From Sphingobacterium olei (lineage in GTDB: Bacteria; Bacteroidota; Bacteroidia; Sphingobacteriales; Sphingobacteriaceae): a stretch of DNA of 64,000 bases. Made by a program: the position numbers and the translations under genes. Below the pieces are notes generated by a model. The model ran no database searches. It was not told where the DNA came from and was given only the letters and a program-made list of their open reading frames with translations. The DNA lies in NCBI RefSeq assembly GCF_005048855.1, contig NZ_SUME01000007.1, forward strand, positions 124,001 to 188,000. The letters run 5' to 3'. This document shows, one piece after another, positions 1 to 8,473 of this stretch (its first letter is position 1; every line of letters starts with the position of its first letter).

Positions 1-354
1 AAAATCAATTTTCCGAAGCTGCTTACCACCTTCCCAATTTGGAAACAACGATGTTTGAATAGAATACAATACGCTTGCTGCCTTATTATCGACATTATAT
101 TTTCCGCTAAAAGCAATATAGCCTCGCATTCTTTCTGTCAACTCATCTTCTGTCGCATTCATCCGGTCTCCCGAAACATATGTATGCTCTCGGGACGCGG
201 AAATTTGAACAGACATATGTCCATCTGGAGCATAAATTAGTAAGCCTTTAGGAGACTTTCCCATTGGAAAACCGGAATCTCCGCCATCTAATGGAACTTC
301 GATATAGGATAGTAGTCGCCATGTTCCTACAAGTTCATTTTTCAGTGATGCCAT
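1..354 (-). CDS. Lipocalin-like domain protein, 3' end cut off by the window
   Basis: The minus strand is open from an ATG at 354 to the window edge, giving 118 codons. The product starts MASLKNELVGTWRLLSYIEV and contains a GLLIYAPDGHMSVQI stretch. The opening 'L.GTWRL.S' followed by a Y.PDGHM segment is typical of the lipocalin-like Lipocalin_5 family, small beta-barrel proteins of unknown ligand. There is no signal peptide, so it is probably cytoplasmic. The C-terminus is outside the window, so full length is unknown. It is divergent from the cupin gene that follows. The family call is from recognised pattern, not from a search. Confidence 0.65.
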   Translation of the reverse strand, partial: MASLKNELVGTWRLLSYIEVPLDGGDSGFPMGKSPKGLLIYAPDGHMSVQISASREHTYVSGDRMNATEDELTERMRGYIAFSGKYNVDNKAASVLYSIQTSLFPNWEGGKQLRKIDF

Positions 355-471
355 TTGTTTTTATTTTACTACAATAACGCTAAAGTTCACTAAATAGTTT
401 GTCACAAAATTGTGGTATTGTTATTTTCTTTATTTAAAATTTTAGTACATTTAAAAAAGGTTTTGACTGTA

Positions 472-1359
472 ATGATTTTATCCCCGATAGATACTGTAGC
501 GCATATTTCCAAAGAAGATTTTATAGAAAACTATTTCAAGCCGCAAAAGCCAATTCTGATCAAAGGATTGGCAAGACAATGGAAAGATTTTGACAAATGG
601 AATTTAGATTACATTTATCAAAAAGTAGGCAACCAAGAAGTGGGATTGTACGATAACAAACCTGCGGATCCCAATAAGGCTACTAACGAGCCCGTTACTA
701 AGATGAGGTTTAAGGATTACATCAATCTTATCCGATCGACACCTTCTGACCTTCGGATCTTCTTTTATATCATTACAGATCATCTTCCTGAACTATTAAA
801 AAATTTCAGCTATCCCGATTTGGGTTTTAAATACTTCAAGCGCATTCCTACCTTATTTTTTGGCGGCAGTGAGGCTCGGGTATTAATGCACTACGATATT
901 GACTTAGGCGACCTCCTACATTTCCAATTTGAAGGCAAAAAGCGTGTGGTGCTTTTTGCTCCGGATCAAGCTCCTTTCTTATACAAAGTTCCTCTTTCGG
1001 TACACACTGTATATAATATTGACTATGAAAATCCGGATTATGAAAAGTTTCCAGCTTTAAAGTATGCCAAAGGTTACGAAATTTTCATGGAACATGGAGA
1101 TGCCCTATTTATGCCCAGTGGATACTGGCATTTTAATCGGTATTTAGAAGCTGGATTTTCGATATCCCTGCGGTCATTTCCCACTCACCCATCTCGTTTA
1201 ATAAATATGCTTAATGAAGTTTTCGTTATTCGATATACCGATAAAATCATGCGTAAGCTTTTCAAAAAAAAGTGGGTTGACCATAAACAACGTAACGCAT
1301 TTAAGAAAAGTCAAAAGGCACTTCAGCATTATCTTAGCACACATTCATCCAATGCTTAA
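472..1359 (+). CDS. Cupin-like (JmjC/Cupin_8) domain protein, putative Fe(II)/2-oxoglutarate oxygenase
   Basis: This is a 295-residue protein. The ATG at 472 (MILSPID) was chosen because the frame upstream reads as hydrophobic nonsense and AAAGG lies about 12 bases before it. The N-terminal region contains PILIKGLARQWKDFDKW, the usual start of Cupin_8/JmjC-like hydroxylases. The jelly-roll core shows His140-x-Asp142 (MHYDID) and His220 (MPSGYWH), which fit the two-His-one-carboxylate iron site. Family members hydroxylate protein side chains; the substrate here cannot be told. The gene overlaps or abuts the YchJ-like gene at 1352-1361, so the two are probably co-transcribed. Confidence 0.75.
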   Translation: MILSPIDTVAHISKEDFIENYFKPQKPILIKGLARQWKDFDKWNLDYIYQKVGNQEVGLYDNKPADPNKATNEPVTKMRFKDYINLIRSTPSDLRIFFYIITDHLPELLKNFSYPDLGFKYFKRIPTLFFGGSEARVLMHYDIDLGDLLHFQFEGKKRVVLFAPDQAPFLYKVPLSVHTVYNIDYENPDYEKFPALKYAKGYEIFMEHGDALFMPSGYWHFNRYLEAGFSISLRSFPTHPSRLINMLNEVFVIRYTDKIMRKLFKKKWVDHKQRNAFKKSQKALQHYLSTHSSNA

Positions 1360-1360
1360 T

Positions 1361-1735
1361 ATGAAATGTCCTTGCGGAAACGAACGAGATTTCAGTTCGT
1401 GTTGTGAAATAATACACCATGATCTCTCGAAAGCTGAAACGGCCGAAAAGTTGATGCGTGCACGATACACGGCTTTTGTATTAGGTAACATCGATTTTCT
1501 CTATCACACTTTTCACCCTACAACACGACGGTATCAGACAAAAAAAGAAATCGAATCCTGGGCAAAGCAAAACAAATGGATGCAACTTGAAATTTTGAAT
1601 TCGACGTATAGCACTGTAGAATTTAAAGCGTACTATTTAGATCAGCACTTTGATGTACAGGTGCATCATGAAAAGTCAAAATTTAAGCAAGTCCAGCATA
1701 TTTGGTATTATGCAGAAGGTATGTTAATAAATTAA
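1361..1735 (+). CDS. YchJ-family (SEC-C motif) protein
   Basis: The product begins MKCPCGNERDFSSCC, a SEC-C-type zinc-binding motif (C-x-C...CC), followed by the YchJ/UPF0225 core with 'AEKLMRARYTAFVLGNIDFL' and a C-terminal YchJ-like middle domain. Length is 124 residues, normal for the short members of this family. An in-frame ATG at 1352 would add three residues and overlap the previous stop; neither start has a clear ribosome site. The role of the family is unknown; SEC-C motifs bind zinc and often occur with SecA or nucleic-acid proteins. It probably forms an operon with the upstream cupin gene. Confidence 0.75.
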   Translation: MKCPCGNERDFSSCCEIIHHDLSKAETAEKLMRARYTAFVLGNIDFLYHTFHPTTRRYQTKKEIESWAKQNKWMQLEILNSTYSTVEFKAYYLDQHFDVQVHHEKSKFKQVQHIWYYAEGMLIN

Positions 1736-1816
1736 CTGTTAACATAAACGTAACCTTATTTTTACAAGAGCCTAATAATAGACTCATACATTTGAATAAA
1801 TAAAAAACAATATGTT

Positions 1817-1912
1817 ATGATAAAAGACTTAGAATTAACACCCTTAGAAATCTTCTTTGAGAAAGCAGAATTGCTTTATGATGGAGACGATTATGTCGTA
1901 TTGGAAGATTAA
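1817..1912 (+). CDS. Possible 31-residue small protein
   Basis: An ATG at 1817 opens a 31-codon frame ending at TAA 1912. The product starts MIKDLELTPLEIFFEKAELL and ends in an acidic YDGDDYVVLED. It is strongly acidic and amphipathic, not a signal peptide. It stands alone between the YchJ-like gene and purF and is followed by a perfect hairpin and then its own terminator. The base order is not obviously random (helix-forming, no rare-looking codons), but at this length an open frame can arise by chance. I do not recognise the family. Confidence 0.4.
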   Translation: MIKDLELTPLEIFFEKAELLYDGDDYVVLED

Positions 1913-1922
1913 AAACGACTGT

Positions 1923-1948
1923 TTACTTAAACGTATAGGTTTAAGTAA
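1923..1948. repeat. Perfect 10-bp inverted repeat after the small ORF
   Basis: TTACTTAAAC is followed by a 6-base loop (GTATAG) and then GTTTAAGTAA, a perfect match. It has no T-run, so it is not a terminator by itself. It may be an operator or a 3'-UTR structure of the transcript that ends at 2017. Confidence 0.6.
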
Positions 1949-1985
1949 TTAAATTTAAAAACAAACACAATCCAACTATATAACA

Positions 1986-2017
1986 AAGGCTAATCTTCGA
2001 TAAGATTAGCCTTTTCT
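1986..2017 (+). terminator. Rho-independent terminator
   Basis: The 12-bp stem AAGGCTAATCTT / AAGATTAGCCTT has a 4-base loop (CGAT) and runs into TTCTT. It ends whatever transcript carries the small ORF, and in the other direction could also serve purF, though the T-run there is weaker. Confidence 0.75.
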
Positions 2018-2035
2018 TATAGAAGCATATATTAG

Positions 2036-3946
2036 CTAACTACTGAAATAAGCACGGACATTTTTGCCCTCCATCCAGTTCATGAAAGCTTTGTTCACCA
2101 CCTTGTTTCCACCCGGAGTTGGATAATCGCCCGAAAAATACCAATCTCCTTTATGATTGGGACAAGCCACGTGTAAGTTATCCAATGTCTGGAAAATCAC
2201 TTCTAATCCGGCTTTCAGATCATGTGGTCTTACAATAGCGGCAATTTCTTTAGAAATTTCTTCATCCGTAAAAGGTTCATAAATCGCCTTGACATAGTTT
2301 TCTACCTCATCCTTCGGTTTGGTAATAGAAGCCAAACACTTTTGGTATACCTCCTCAATAATATGAGACATGCCTTTTTGTTTCAATAAAGATATCGCTG
2401 CTTCGAATGCAACGAACTCACCCATACGGGACATATCGATACCGTAACAGTCAGGGTAACGGATTTGAGGAGCAGAGGATACAATAACAATTTTCTTCGG
2501 ATTGAGACGATCTAAGATCGTTAAAATAGATTGTTTTAGCGTAGTACCTCTTACAATGGAATCATCTATGGCCACAATCGTATCTTCATGATCCTTTACG
2601 ATTCCGTAGGTTGTATCGTATACATGCTGAACCATATCCTGACGGTCTGCATCTTGTGTAATGAAGGTACGCAATTTTGCATCCTTAACATTCAGCTTCT
2701 CAAAACGAGGATGAAGATTTAAAATCCCTTCCAATTCTCCGTCAGAAATTTTGTCATTACGGTTTAAAAGTGCATTTTTCTGAAAATCCCGGACATATTG
2801 GTTGATTCCTTCCATTACTCCATAATACGAAACTTCTGCCGTATTTGGAATAAAAGAAAACACGGTATTATTGATATTCTTATTAATTGCCTGTAGTATT
2901 TGCGGACACAGTAATTGTCCCAAAGCTTTACGTTCTTTGTAAATATCTGCATCTGACCCGCGAGAGAAATAAATACGTTCAAAAGAACACGATTTCTGTT
3001 CTGCCGGTTGTCTAAACATTTCCTCCGTTACGGTACCATCCTTTTTGGCAATCAGAGCATAACCGGGTTTTATTTCTTTAACCGTATTTAACGGTACATT
3101 AAAAGCCGTTTGGATTACAGGTCTTTCTGAAGCAACTACTAAAATTTCATCATCTTGGTAATAAAATGCTGGACGTATACCCGCTGGATCACGCATTACG
3201 AATGCATCTCCATGACCAAATATACCGGCAATGGTGTATCCACCATCCCAGGTCTTTGCAGAACGGGTTAAGATTTTGGCAACATCTAGATTTTTGCCTA
3301 TTTGTGCGCTGATCTCAATATTAGAATATCCCTCTTCTTTAAACTGATCAAAAAGCTCTTGATTTTCATCATCTAAAAAATGTCCAATTTTTTCTAATAC
3401 TGTGATGGTATCCGCTTGTTCTTTCGGATGCTGTCCTAGATCATATAACTGTTGTAGAAGCTCATCAACATTCGTCATATTGAAGTTACCCGCTACCACC
3501 AAGTTACGTGTCATCCAATTATTTTGGCGTAAAAACGGATGACAGCTTTCAATACTATTCTTACCATGGGTACCATAACGCAAATGCCCCAGCAAAACTT
3601 CGCCTGTAAAACTAACATTATCTTTTAACCATTGTGTATCCTTTGATTCCTCCGGATATGCCTTATTTACAGCAGCAAATTTTTTCTGAACGTATTCAAA
3701 AATATCTGCCACAGCAGTTGATCCCATTGCCCTATACCTACTGATATAGCGATGGCCCGGTTTCACATCAAATTTAATGGTCGCGATTCCTGCGCCGTCC
3801 TGACCACGGTTATGTTGTTTCTCCATAAGGAGATACAATTTATTGATTCCGTAATAGGGCGTACCGTATTTTTCTTGATAATAAGACAGGGGCTTTAATA
3901 GTCGAATAAGTGCAATACCACACTCGTGTTTTATAGCGTCACTCAT
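2036..3946 (-). CDS. purF: Amidophosphoribosyltransferase-like protein (Ntn amidotransferase plus PRPP-binding domain)
   Basis: This 636-residue protein would make phosphoribosylamine from PRPP and glutamine, the first step of purine synthesis. The catalytic Cys is at position 9 (MSDAIKHECGIAL), which would be exposed after removal of a short propeptide, as in class II glutamine amidotransferases; NRGQDGAG follows. The type I phosphoribosyltransferase motif IVAIDDSIVRGTT is at residues 457-469. It is longer than the roughly 500-residue enteric PurF and matches the Bacteroidota-specific long form, which often coexists with a shorter paralogue; it may therefore not be the only PurF. It is a single gene with no purine neighbours here. 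Confidence 0.8.
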   Translation of the reverse strand: MSDAIKHECGIALIRLLKPLSYYQEKYGTPYYGINKLYLLMEKQHNRGQDGAGIATIKFDVKPGHRYISRYRAMGSTAVADIFEYVQKKFAAVNKAYPEESKDTQWLKDNVSFTGEVLLGHLRYGTHGKNSIESCHPFLRQNNWMTRNLVVAGNFNMTNVDELLQQLYDLGQHPKEQADTITVLEKIGHFLDDENQELFDQFKEEGYSNIEISAQIGKNLDVAKILTRSAKTWDGGYTIAGIFGHGDAFVMRDPAGIRPAFYYQDDEILVVASERPVIQTAFNVPLNTVKEIKPGYALIAKKDGTVTEEMFRQPAEQKSCSFERIYFSRGSDADIYKERKALGQLLCPQILQAINKNINNTVFSFIPNTAEVSYYGVMEGINQYVRDFQKNALLNRNDKISDGELEGILNLHPRFEKLNVKDAKLRTFITQDADRQDMVQHVYDTTYGIVKDHEDTIVAIDDSIVRGTTLKQSILTILDRLNPKKIVIVSSAPQIRYPDCYGIDMSRMGEFVAFEAAISLLKQKGMSHIIEEVYQKCLASITKPKDEVENYVKAIYEPFTDEEISKEIAAIVRPHDLKAGLEVIFQTLDNLHVACPNHKGDWYFSGDYPTPGGNKVVNKAFMNWMEGKNVRAYFSS

Positions 3947-4034
3947 AGCTTGAATTGATGCTGCAAAGGTAGTAATATTTTAAAGATTATCCACACAGTA
4001 AAAAGTATCAATTTGTGATATATGACATTCGGTA

Positions 4035-4073
4035 CATAAAAAACAAAACCACGGCCTCAGGAGAAGCCGTGGT
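4035..4073 (-). terminator. Terminator of amt
   Basis: Read on the minus strand, ACCACGGC and GCCGTGGT form an 8-bp GC-rich stem with a 10-base loop, followed by TTTTGTTTTTT. It lies 30 bases past the amt stop codon. Confidence 0.85.
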
Positions 4074-4103
4074 ACTAATTTAGGTAAAAATTGAGGGAAT
4101 ATT

Positions 4104-5423
4104 TTACAGCTTTTCGCCGTGTTGTGATAAGTCCAAGCCAATTTCTTCTTCTTCATCTGTAACACGTAATGGTGTGAGTGTATCGGTAAGCTTCAATAAG
4201 ACAAAGGCCATTATTAATGTAAAAATAGTGGCACCTATTAAACCTATGACATGCGCAACAAACAAGGAAGTTTCGCCAAAAAACAGACCATTTGATTCAA
4301 CGGCTGAATTTATCGATTGATGTGCAAACACTCCTGTTAACAACATACCTACCATACCTCCTACACCATGACTCGGAAACACATCCAATGTATCATCTAA
4401 TTTTGATTTTGTTCTCCAATCGATCACCAAACGGCTAACAATTGCTGCTACCGCCCCTATAACGAGCGAATGTGGCACTGTGACAAATCCAGCTGCCGGT
4501 GTAATAGCTACTAGACCTACAACCACTCCTATACACACTCCCATCGCTGACGGTTTAATACCCCTGGCCGCATCAAAAAAAATGTACGTAAGCGCTGCTG
4601 CGCCCGAAGCAGTGGAAGTAGTTGCCAGTGCCGTGGCTGCCAACTGTGACGCTCCGAATGCAGACCCCGCATTAAACCCAACCCAACCGAACCATAACAT
4701 ACCAGTACCTAATAGTACATATGTTATACGTGCAGGCGTATGTTCTTTGAAATGTTTACCTTGTTTAAGGTAGATCGCTGAGGCTAATGCGGTAAGACCT
4801 GCGGACATATGCACTACTGTACCACCCGCAAAGTCCAATACTCCCATTTTAAACAGGATGCCATCAGGATGCCACGTAGCATGTGCTAACGGTGCATAAA
4901 TGAACACAAAGAACAATCCAATAAATAAGACATACGAAGTAAACTTAATGCGTTCCGCGAATGCCCCCGTAATTAAAGCTGGCGTGATAATCGCAAATTT
5001 TAATTGATACATCGCGAACAATGTAAAAGGAATAGTTGGCGCTCCCCCCCAGGGCTGCCCGTCCAAAACTCCGTTAAACATAAAATAGGTTGTAGGATCT
5101 CCAATAATACCCCCCACAGAATCTCCAAAAACCAATGAGAATCCAAATACTACCCAAATTACCGCCACAACAGCCATGCAAATAAAACTTTGTAGCATGG
5201 TTGAAATAACGTTTTTCTTCTTGACCATACCTCCATAGAAGTAGGCTAAACCTGGCGTCATTATCAATACTAAAGCAGTTGACGCTAACATCCAAGCCAC
5301 ATCAGCACCATTATATTCATATTCCACTCCATCGTTCGGCAAAGAAGGATTAAAAAAAGCCAAAACGACAATCAAAAACATCAATAAAATTGGTAAAAAT
5401 GATTTTTTCCCTGATAAACTCAT
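4104..5423 (-). CDS. amt: Ammonium transporter (Amt/Mep/Rh family)
   Basis: The 439-residue polytopic membrane protein has a hydrophobic N-terminus followed by about eleven transmembrane segments. Amt hallmarks are DFAGGTVVHMSAG with the first pore histidine, FVFIYAPLAHATWHPDGIL, and FPSHGVGGMVGMLLTG with the second pore histidine. It conducts ammonium or ammonia across the inner membrane. The cytoplasmic tail is short and acidic (DEEEEIGLDLSQHGEKL). Amt genes are usually paired with a P-II regulator gene (glnK); none is next to it here, so P-II control, if any, must come from elsewhere. It is followed by its own terminator, so it is a single-gene unit. Confidence 0.9.
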   Translation of the reverse strand: MSLSGKKSFLPILLMFLIVVLAFFNPSLPNDGVEYEYNGADVAWMLASTALVLIMTPGLAYFYGGMVKKKNVISTMLQSFICMAVVAVIWVVFGFSLVFGDSVGGIIGDPTTYFMFNGVLDGQPWGGAPTIPFTLFAMYQLKFAIITPALITGAFAERIKFTSYVLFIGLFFVFIYAPLAHATWHPDGILFKMGVLDFAGGTVVHMSAGLTALASAIYLKQGKHFKEHTPARITYVLLGTGMLWFGWVGFNAGSAFGASQLAATALATTSTASGAAALTYIFFDAARGIKPSAMGVCIGVVVGLVAITPAAGFVTVPHSLVIGAVAAIVSRLVIDWRTKSKLDDTLDVFPSHGVGGMVGMLLTGVFAHQSINSAVESNGLFFGETSLFVAHVIGLIGATIFTLIMAFVLLKLTDTLTPLRVTDEEEEIGLDLSQHGEKL

Positions 5424-5669
5424 AACATATTATAATTATTTGAAGCAAAAATACATTTTTATTGATAAAATCAAACAAAAGACCTTATTTTTTTTGAAAA
5501 TTTTTAAAAAAATAATCAACAGACATAAAAATGGTAAAAACAAAAATCACAACACCAGAACTTATACCCTCAAACATACATCTACACCATATTGTACAAA
5601 TATTACACCCTTATTTACACATAAACTCTCAAAAGCAGTAAGGAAACACAACCAACGTTAAATAAAACA

Positions 5670-6002
5670 TCATCCAAAAACTCTAGACCACATATTTTCC
5701 TTCAGACCGACGTAAAGTACACCATCCACTTCTTTGAGCGGATAAATCTGTATATAATTACCCTGTCCTGCAGCTCCTCTTCCGTCTATCAAATTAAATC
5801 GATGCCGGTGATAAGGGCAAACCACTTCGTTTCCTTCACACCATCCATGCGCCAGATTCGCTCCTGCGTGTGGGCATTTTTTTGAGAATGCAATCCATTT
5901 ATCCTCCTTCCATAACAAACAAAATGATTTTCCGGACAACTCGATGAGTTGGATTGCTGATTTTTGCGAAAGATAATCGTGGGGTATTTCAATCCATTTC
6001 AT
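5670..6002 (-). CDS. Rieske [2Fe-2S] ferredoxin-like protein
   Basis: This is a 110-residue soluble protein consisting of one Rieske domain. The two cluster motifs are CPHAGANL (Cys-x-His) and CPYHRHRF (Cys-x2-His). No transmembrane helix or partner oxygenase domain is fused, so it resembles NirD-like or ferredoxin-type Rieske proteins that pass electrons to an oxygenase or reductase. No obvious partner gene is adjacent, so its role cannot be assigned. Confidence 0.85.
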   Translation of the reverse strand: MKWIEIPHDYLSQKSAIQLIELSGKSFCLLWKEDKWIAFSKKCPHAGANLAHGWCEGNEVVCPYHRHRFNLIDGRGAAGQGNYIQIYPLKEVDGVLYVGLKENMWSRVFG

Positions 6003-6277
6003 ATGTTAAAAATATGTTTGTGAGTATGCCTTAGAGAAGAGGAATATTTCATAGGAAACTATTTAGACAGAAAATTTCTCTTGACAGTAACAATTAAATA
6101 TTATCTTTAAACTTAGATAAAATGGATTGCTTTTACAAACCCAGCGAAGCGAAATTACTCATGATGATCAGCTTTACTATGTATGAATGAGCGCCAAACA
6201 GATCCCCAACCATTGACAGGCGGACGTTTGCCGATGAATGAAGCACTATTACGGATGAAATACAAAACAAGAAAAAC

Positions 6278-7243
6278 GTGTCTAAAGACTTAAAGAAAAG
6301 ATTTGACAGAATAGTAGAAATTCTCATACAATTACAATCCAAGCGTATCGTTAAAGCGAAGGAACTTTCAGCTCGGTTTGAAGTAAGTCTCCGTACTATA
6401 TACCGCGATATTAAAAGTCTGGAACAAGCCGGTGTACCCATTATTGGCGAAGCGGGCGCAGGTTACAGTCTAGTTGAAGGGTACAAACTGCCGCCTGTAA
6501 TCTTTACAAAAGAAGAAGCCATGAGTTTCGTTGCTGCTGAAAAACTGACACAAAAATTTCTGGACAAATCCATCAGCGATCATTTTACTACGGCGATGTA
6601 CAAAGTAAAAGCAGTATTAAAAATTAACGACAAGGATATTGTAGCTGCTATAGAGAATCAGATCGTAATGAATAAGAGCAATTATGATATTTTCAATCAT
6701 GAAGTCCCCCATGCATTTACAACCTTTTTCGAAAGTATCGCAAACCGGATACAAATCAAATTGTGCTACAGAGGTGTCTCCGATGATCTACCGCAAACGC
6801 GTATTATTGAACCCATAGGCCTGTTTCATGAAAGCGGCTTTTGGTATATCGCTGCTTATTGTTTAAACCGAGAAGCCTATCGTCAATTTAGAGCCGACCG
6901 TATACATGCTATAGCGTTGACTTCCATAAGTTATTCCAAAGAACATATTTCCATCGGAGATTTTTTAGCGGGCAGAACCGAAAACATTCAGCGAACGCAT
7001 GTTCGAGTTGCAGTAGACAAAGACATTGCCATGCATCTCCAATGGGAACGTAGTTTTTACGGATTCATATCCCAAGAAGAAAAAACAACGCATGTAGAAA
7101 TGACATTTGAAACCCGTAGTATCGATGAATTTGCGAGATGGTACATGATGTTTGCGGATAAAGCTGTTATCCTAGAACCGGATATATTAAAACAATCCGT
7201 ACGCACCCTTATCAATAAGAGTCTAAAAAAAATTAATTCATAG
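6278..7243 (+). CDS. YafY-type transcriptional regulator (HTH + WYL domain)
   Basis: The 321-residue protein starts with a DeoR/HTH_11-type helix-turn-helix (residues about 10-60, ELSARFEVSLRTIYRDIKSL). A middle region and a WYL domain (about 150-240, containing FWYIAAYCLNREAYRQFRADRI) follow. WYL domains sense ligands, often nucleic-acid or nucleotide signals, and switch DNA binding. The GNAT gene follows after 25 bases on the same strand, so both are probably one transcript ending at the hairpin at 7813. Confidence 0.85.
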   Translation: MSKDLKKRFDRIVEILIQLQSKRIVKAKELSARFEVSLRTIYRDIKSLEQAGVPIIGEAGAGYSLVEGYKLPPVIFTKEEAMSFVAAEKLTQKFLDKSISDHFTTAMYKVKAVLKINDKDIVAAIENQIVMNKSNYDIFNHEVPHAFTTFFESIANRIQIKLCYRGVSDDLPQTRIIEPIGLFHESGFWYIAAYCLNREAYRQFRADRIHAIALTSISYSKEHISIGDFLAGRTENIQRTHVRVAVDKDIAMHLQWERSFYGFISQEEKTTHVEMTFETRSIDEFARWYMMFADKAVILEPDILKQSVRTLINKSLKKINS

Positions 7244-7268
7244 CACCTCACTATTTTATTTTTTACAT

Positions 7269-7829
7269 ATGATCATTATTGATAAAAACACTCATTTAGC
7301 ACGGACTAGCGTATCACATGCCGAAGCTTTGTTTGAGGCAATAGATCGAAATCGAGCGCATTTATCTAACTTTCTACCTTGGGTACAAAACATGAATAAC
7401 ATCGATGATCTATCAAGCTACTTGGCAAAATGCAATACGCTTATTGAAGAAGGTGCCGAGATCAGCTATGAAATTATTGTCAGTAATCGAATCGTTGGAC
7501 GGATAGGCCTCCATCATATCGATAGATATAATCAACACGCCTCTATCGGCTATTGGCTTACAGAGCAAGCACAAGGTCGGGGAATAATTATTCGGGCCTG
7601 TAGAAGGCTAATCAACTACGCATTTTATATGCTCTATTTAAATCGAATAGAAATATTGGCCGCAAAAGGAAATGTAAAAAGTCAAGCTGTTCCCCAAAAA
7701 CTGGGTTTCACCAAAGAGGGGGTATTACGACAGGTCGAAAAAGTGAACGACAAACTACATGATCTCATCGTATATGCAGTATTAAAAGAAGATTGGGAAA
7801 AAATGGAAAATCAAAAGCACCGCCAGTAA
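7269..7829 (+). CDS. GNAT N-acetyltransferase, RimJ/RimL-like
   Basis: The 186-residue protein has the RimL-type layout: N-terminal substrate half, then IVGRIGLHHIDRYNQHASIGYWL, the acetyl-CoA loop AQGRGI, and the LNRIEILAAKGNVKSQAVPQKLGFTKEGVLR ending. Members acetylate N-termini of proteins or small amines and some confer drug resistance; the substrate here is unknown. It is downstream of the WYL regulator and shares its terminator, whose stem overlaps this gene's stop codon. Confidence 0.85.
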   Translation: MIIIDKNTHLARTSVSHAEALFEAIDRNRAHLSNFLPWVQNMNNIDDLSSYLAKCNTLIEEGAEISYEIIVSNRIVGRIGLHHIDRYNQHASIGYWLTEQAQGRGIIIRACRRLINYAFYMLYLNRIEILAAKGNVKSQAVPQKLGFTKEGVLRQVEKVNDKLHDLIVYAVLKEDWEKMENQKHRQ

Positions 7830-7844
7830 TTTAGCGGTGCTTTT
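7813..7844. terminator. Bidirectional terminator between the GNAT and DinB genes
   Basis: AAAAGCACCGC and GCGGTGCTTTT form a perfect 11-bp stem with a 10-base loop. The A-run and T-run on either side let it serve the convergent genes on both strands. The loop holds the TAA stop of the GNAT gene. Confidence 0.85.
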
Positions 7845-7849
7845 GACTA

Positions 7850-8317
7850 TTATCTATCCCAGAAAAATGGAGGCTCAACATTTAAAGCTCTTAAATAGAC
7901 ATACCCTTGTGCCCGGTGATGGATTTCGTTATCGATGAAATACTGGATATTTTGAATTATCGGAAATTCATATTCACCGAATAAATTAAAATTTTCATGA
8001 AAACGTGCCTCCGGTATTTGACTGTATAATTCGTTAATCCGAGGAGTCTCCAAATCCCATTTCGCCAACAGTTCATCTTTAGTATTCAAGGGGAGATTAT
8101 GGTTATAATCATCGGTCGAATTATTTACGATCCCCTCTAGTCCGGGTCCAGCTATGGACAATAGTTCTTTTACCAATTCAGCAAATGTGCGCATTCCTCC
8201 TATGGAAAAAGAAAATAACTCCTGTTCTGGAAACTTCTCAATGGTTTTACGAGTTAACGTACGATGGCCTTGCCAATGACTTAATAACTCCTCTTTTGAA
8301 ATAATTTCTGTGTTCAT
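7850..8317 (-). CDS. DinB-family protein
   Basis: A 155-residue protein with the four-helix DinB/YfiT pattern: an N-terminal LLSHWQGHRTLTRKTIEKFPEQEL, a GMRTFAELVKELL helix, and a C-terminal NEIHHRAQGYVYLR with the conserved histidines that can bind a metal. DinB-like enzymes are often thiol-dependent metalloenzymes; this one's reaction is unknown. It converges on the WYL-GNAT unit. A second DinB-family gene lies at 54274-54810. Confidence 0.75.
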   Translation of the reverse strand: MNTEIISKEELLSHWQGHRTLTRKTIEKFPEQELFSFSIGGMRTFAELVKELLSIAGPGLEGIVNNSTDDYNHNLPLNTKDELLAKWDLETPRINELYSQIPEARFHENFNLFGEYEFPIIQNIQYFIDNEIHHRAQGYVYLRALNVEPPFFWDR

Positions 8318-8405
8318 GATCTTTTATAATTTAATTATATCGCTATTGATAAATCAAAATTACTGTCCATATTGACAGCCTCCTGTCAACAGCGATTTCT
8401 ATTAT

Positions 8406-8448
8406 AAAAAAAAGAAAAAAAATCCCCGTACTTTCCAGTTCGGGGATT
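8406..8448 (-). terminator. Terminator of the acnB-acnA unit
   Basis: On the minus strand AATCCCCG and CGGGGATT form an 8-bp stem with a 12-base loop, followed by a long T-rich run. It lies 26 bases beyond the acnA stop codon. Confidence 0.85.
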
Positions 8449-8473
8449 CGCTATCACTTTATAAAGCTAAATT

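Noticed and set aside
3980..4165. Small minus-strand frame between purF and amt
   Set aside because: It runs through the amt terminator and the end of amt in another frame, so it is a shadow.
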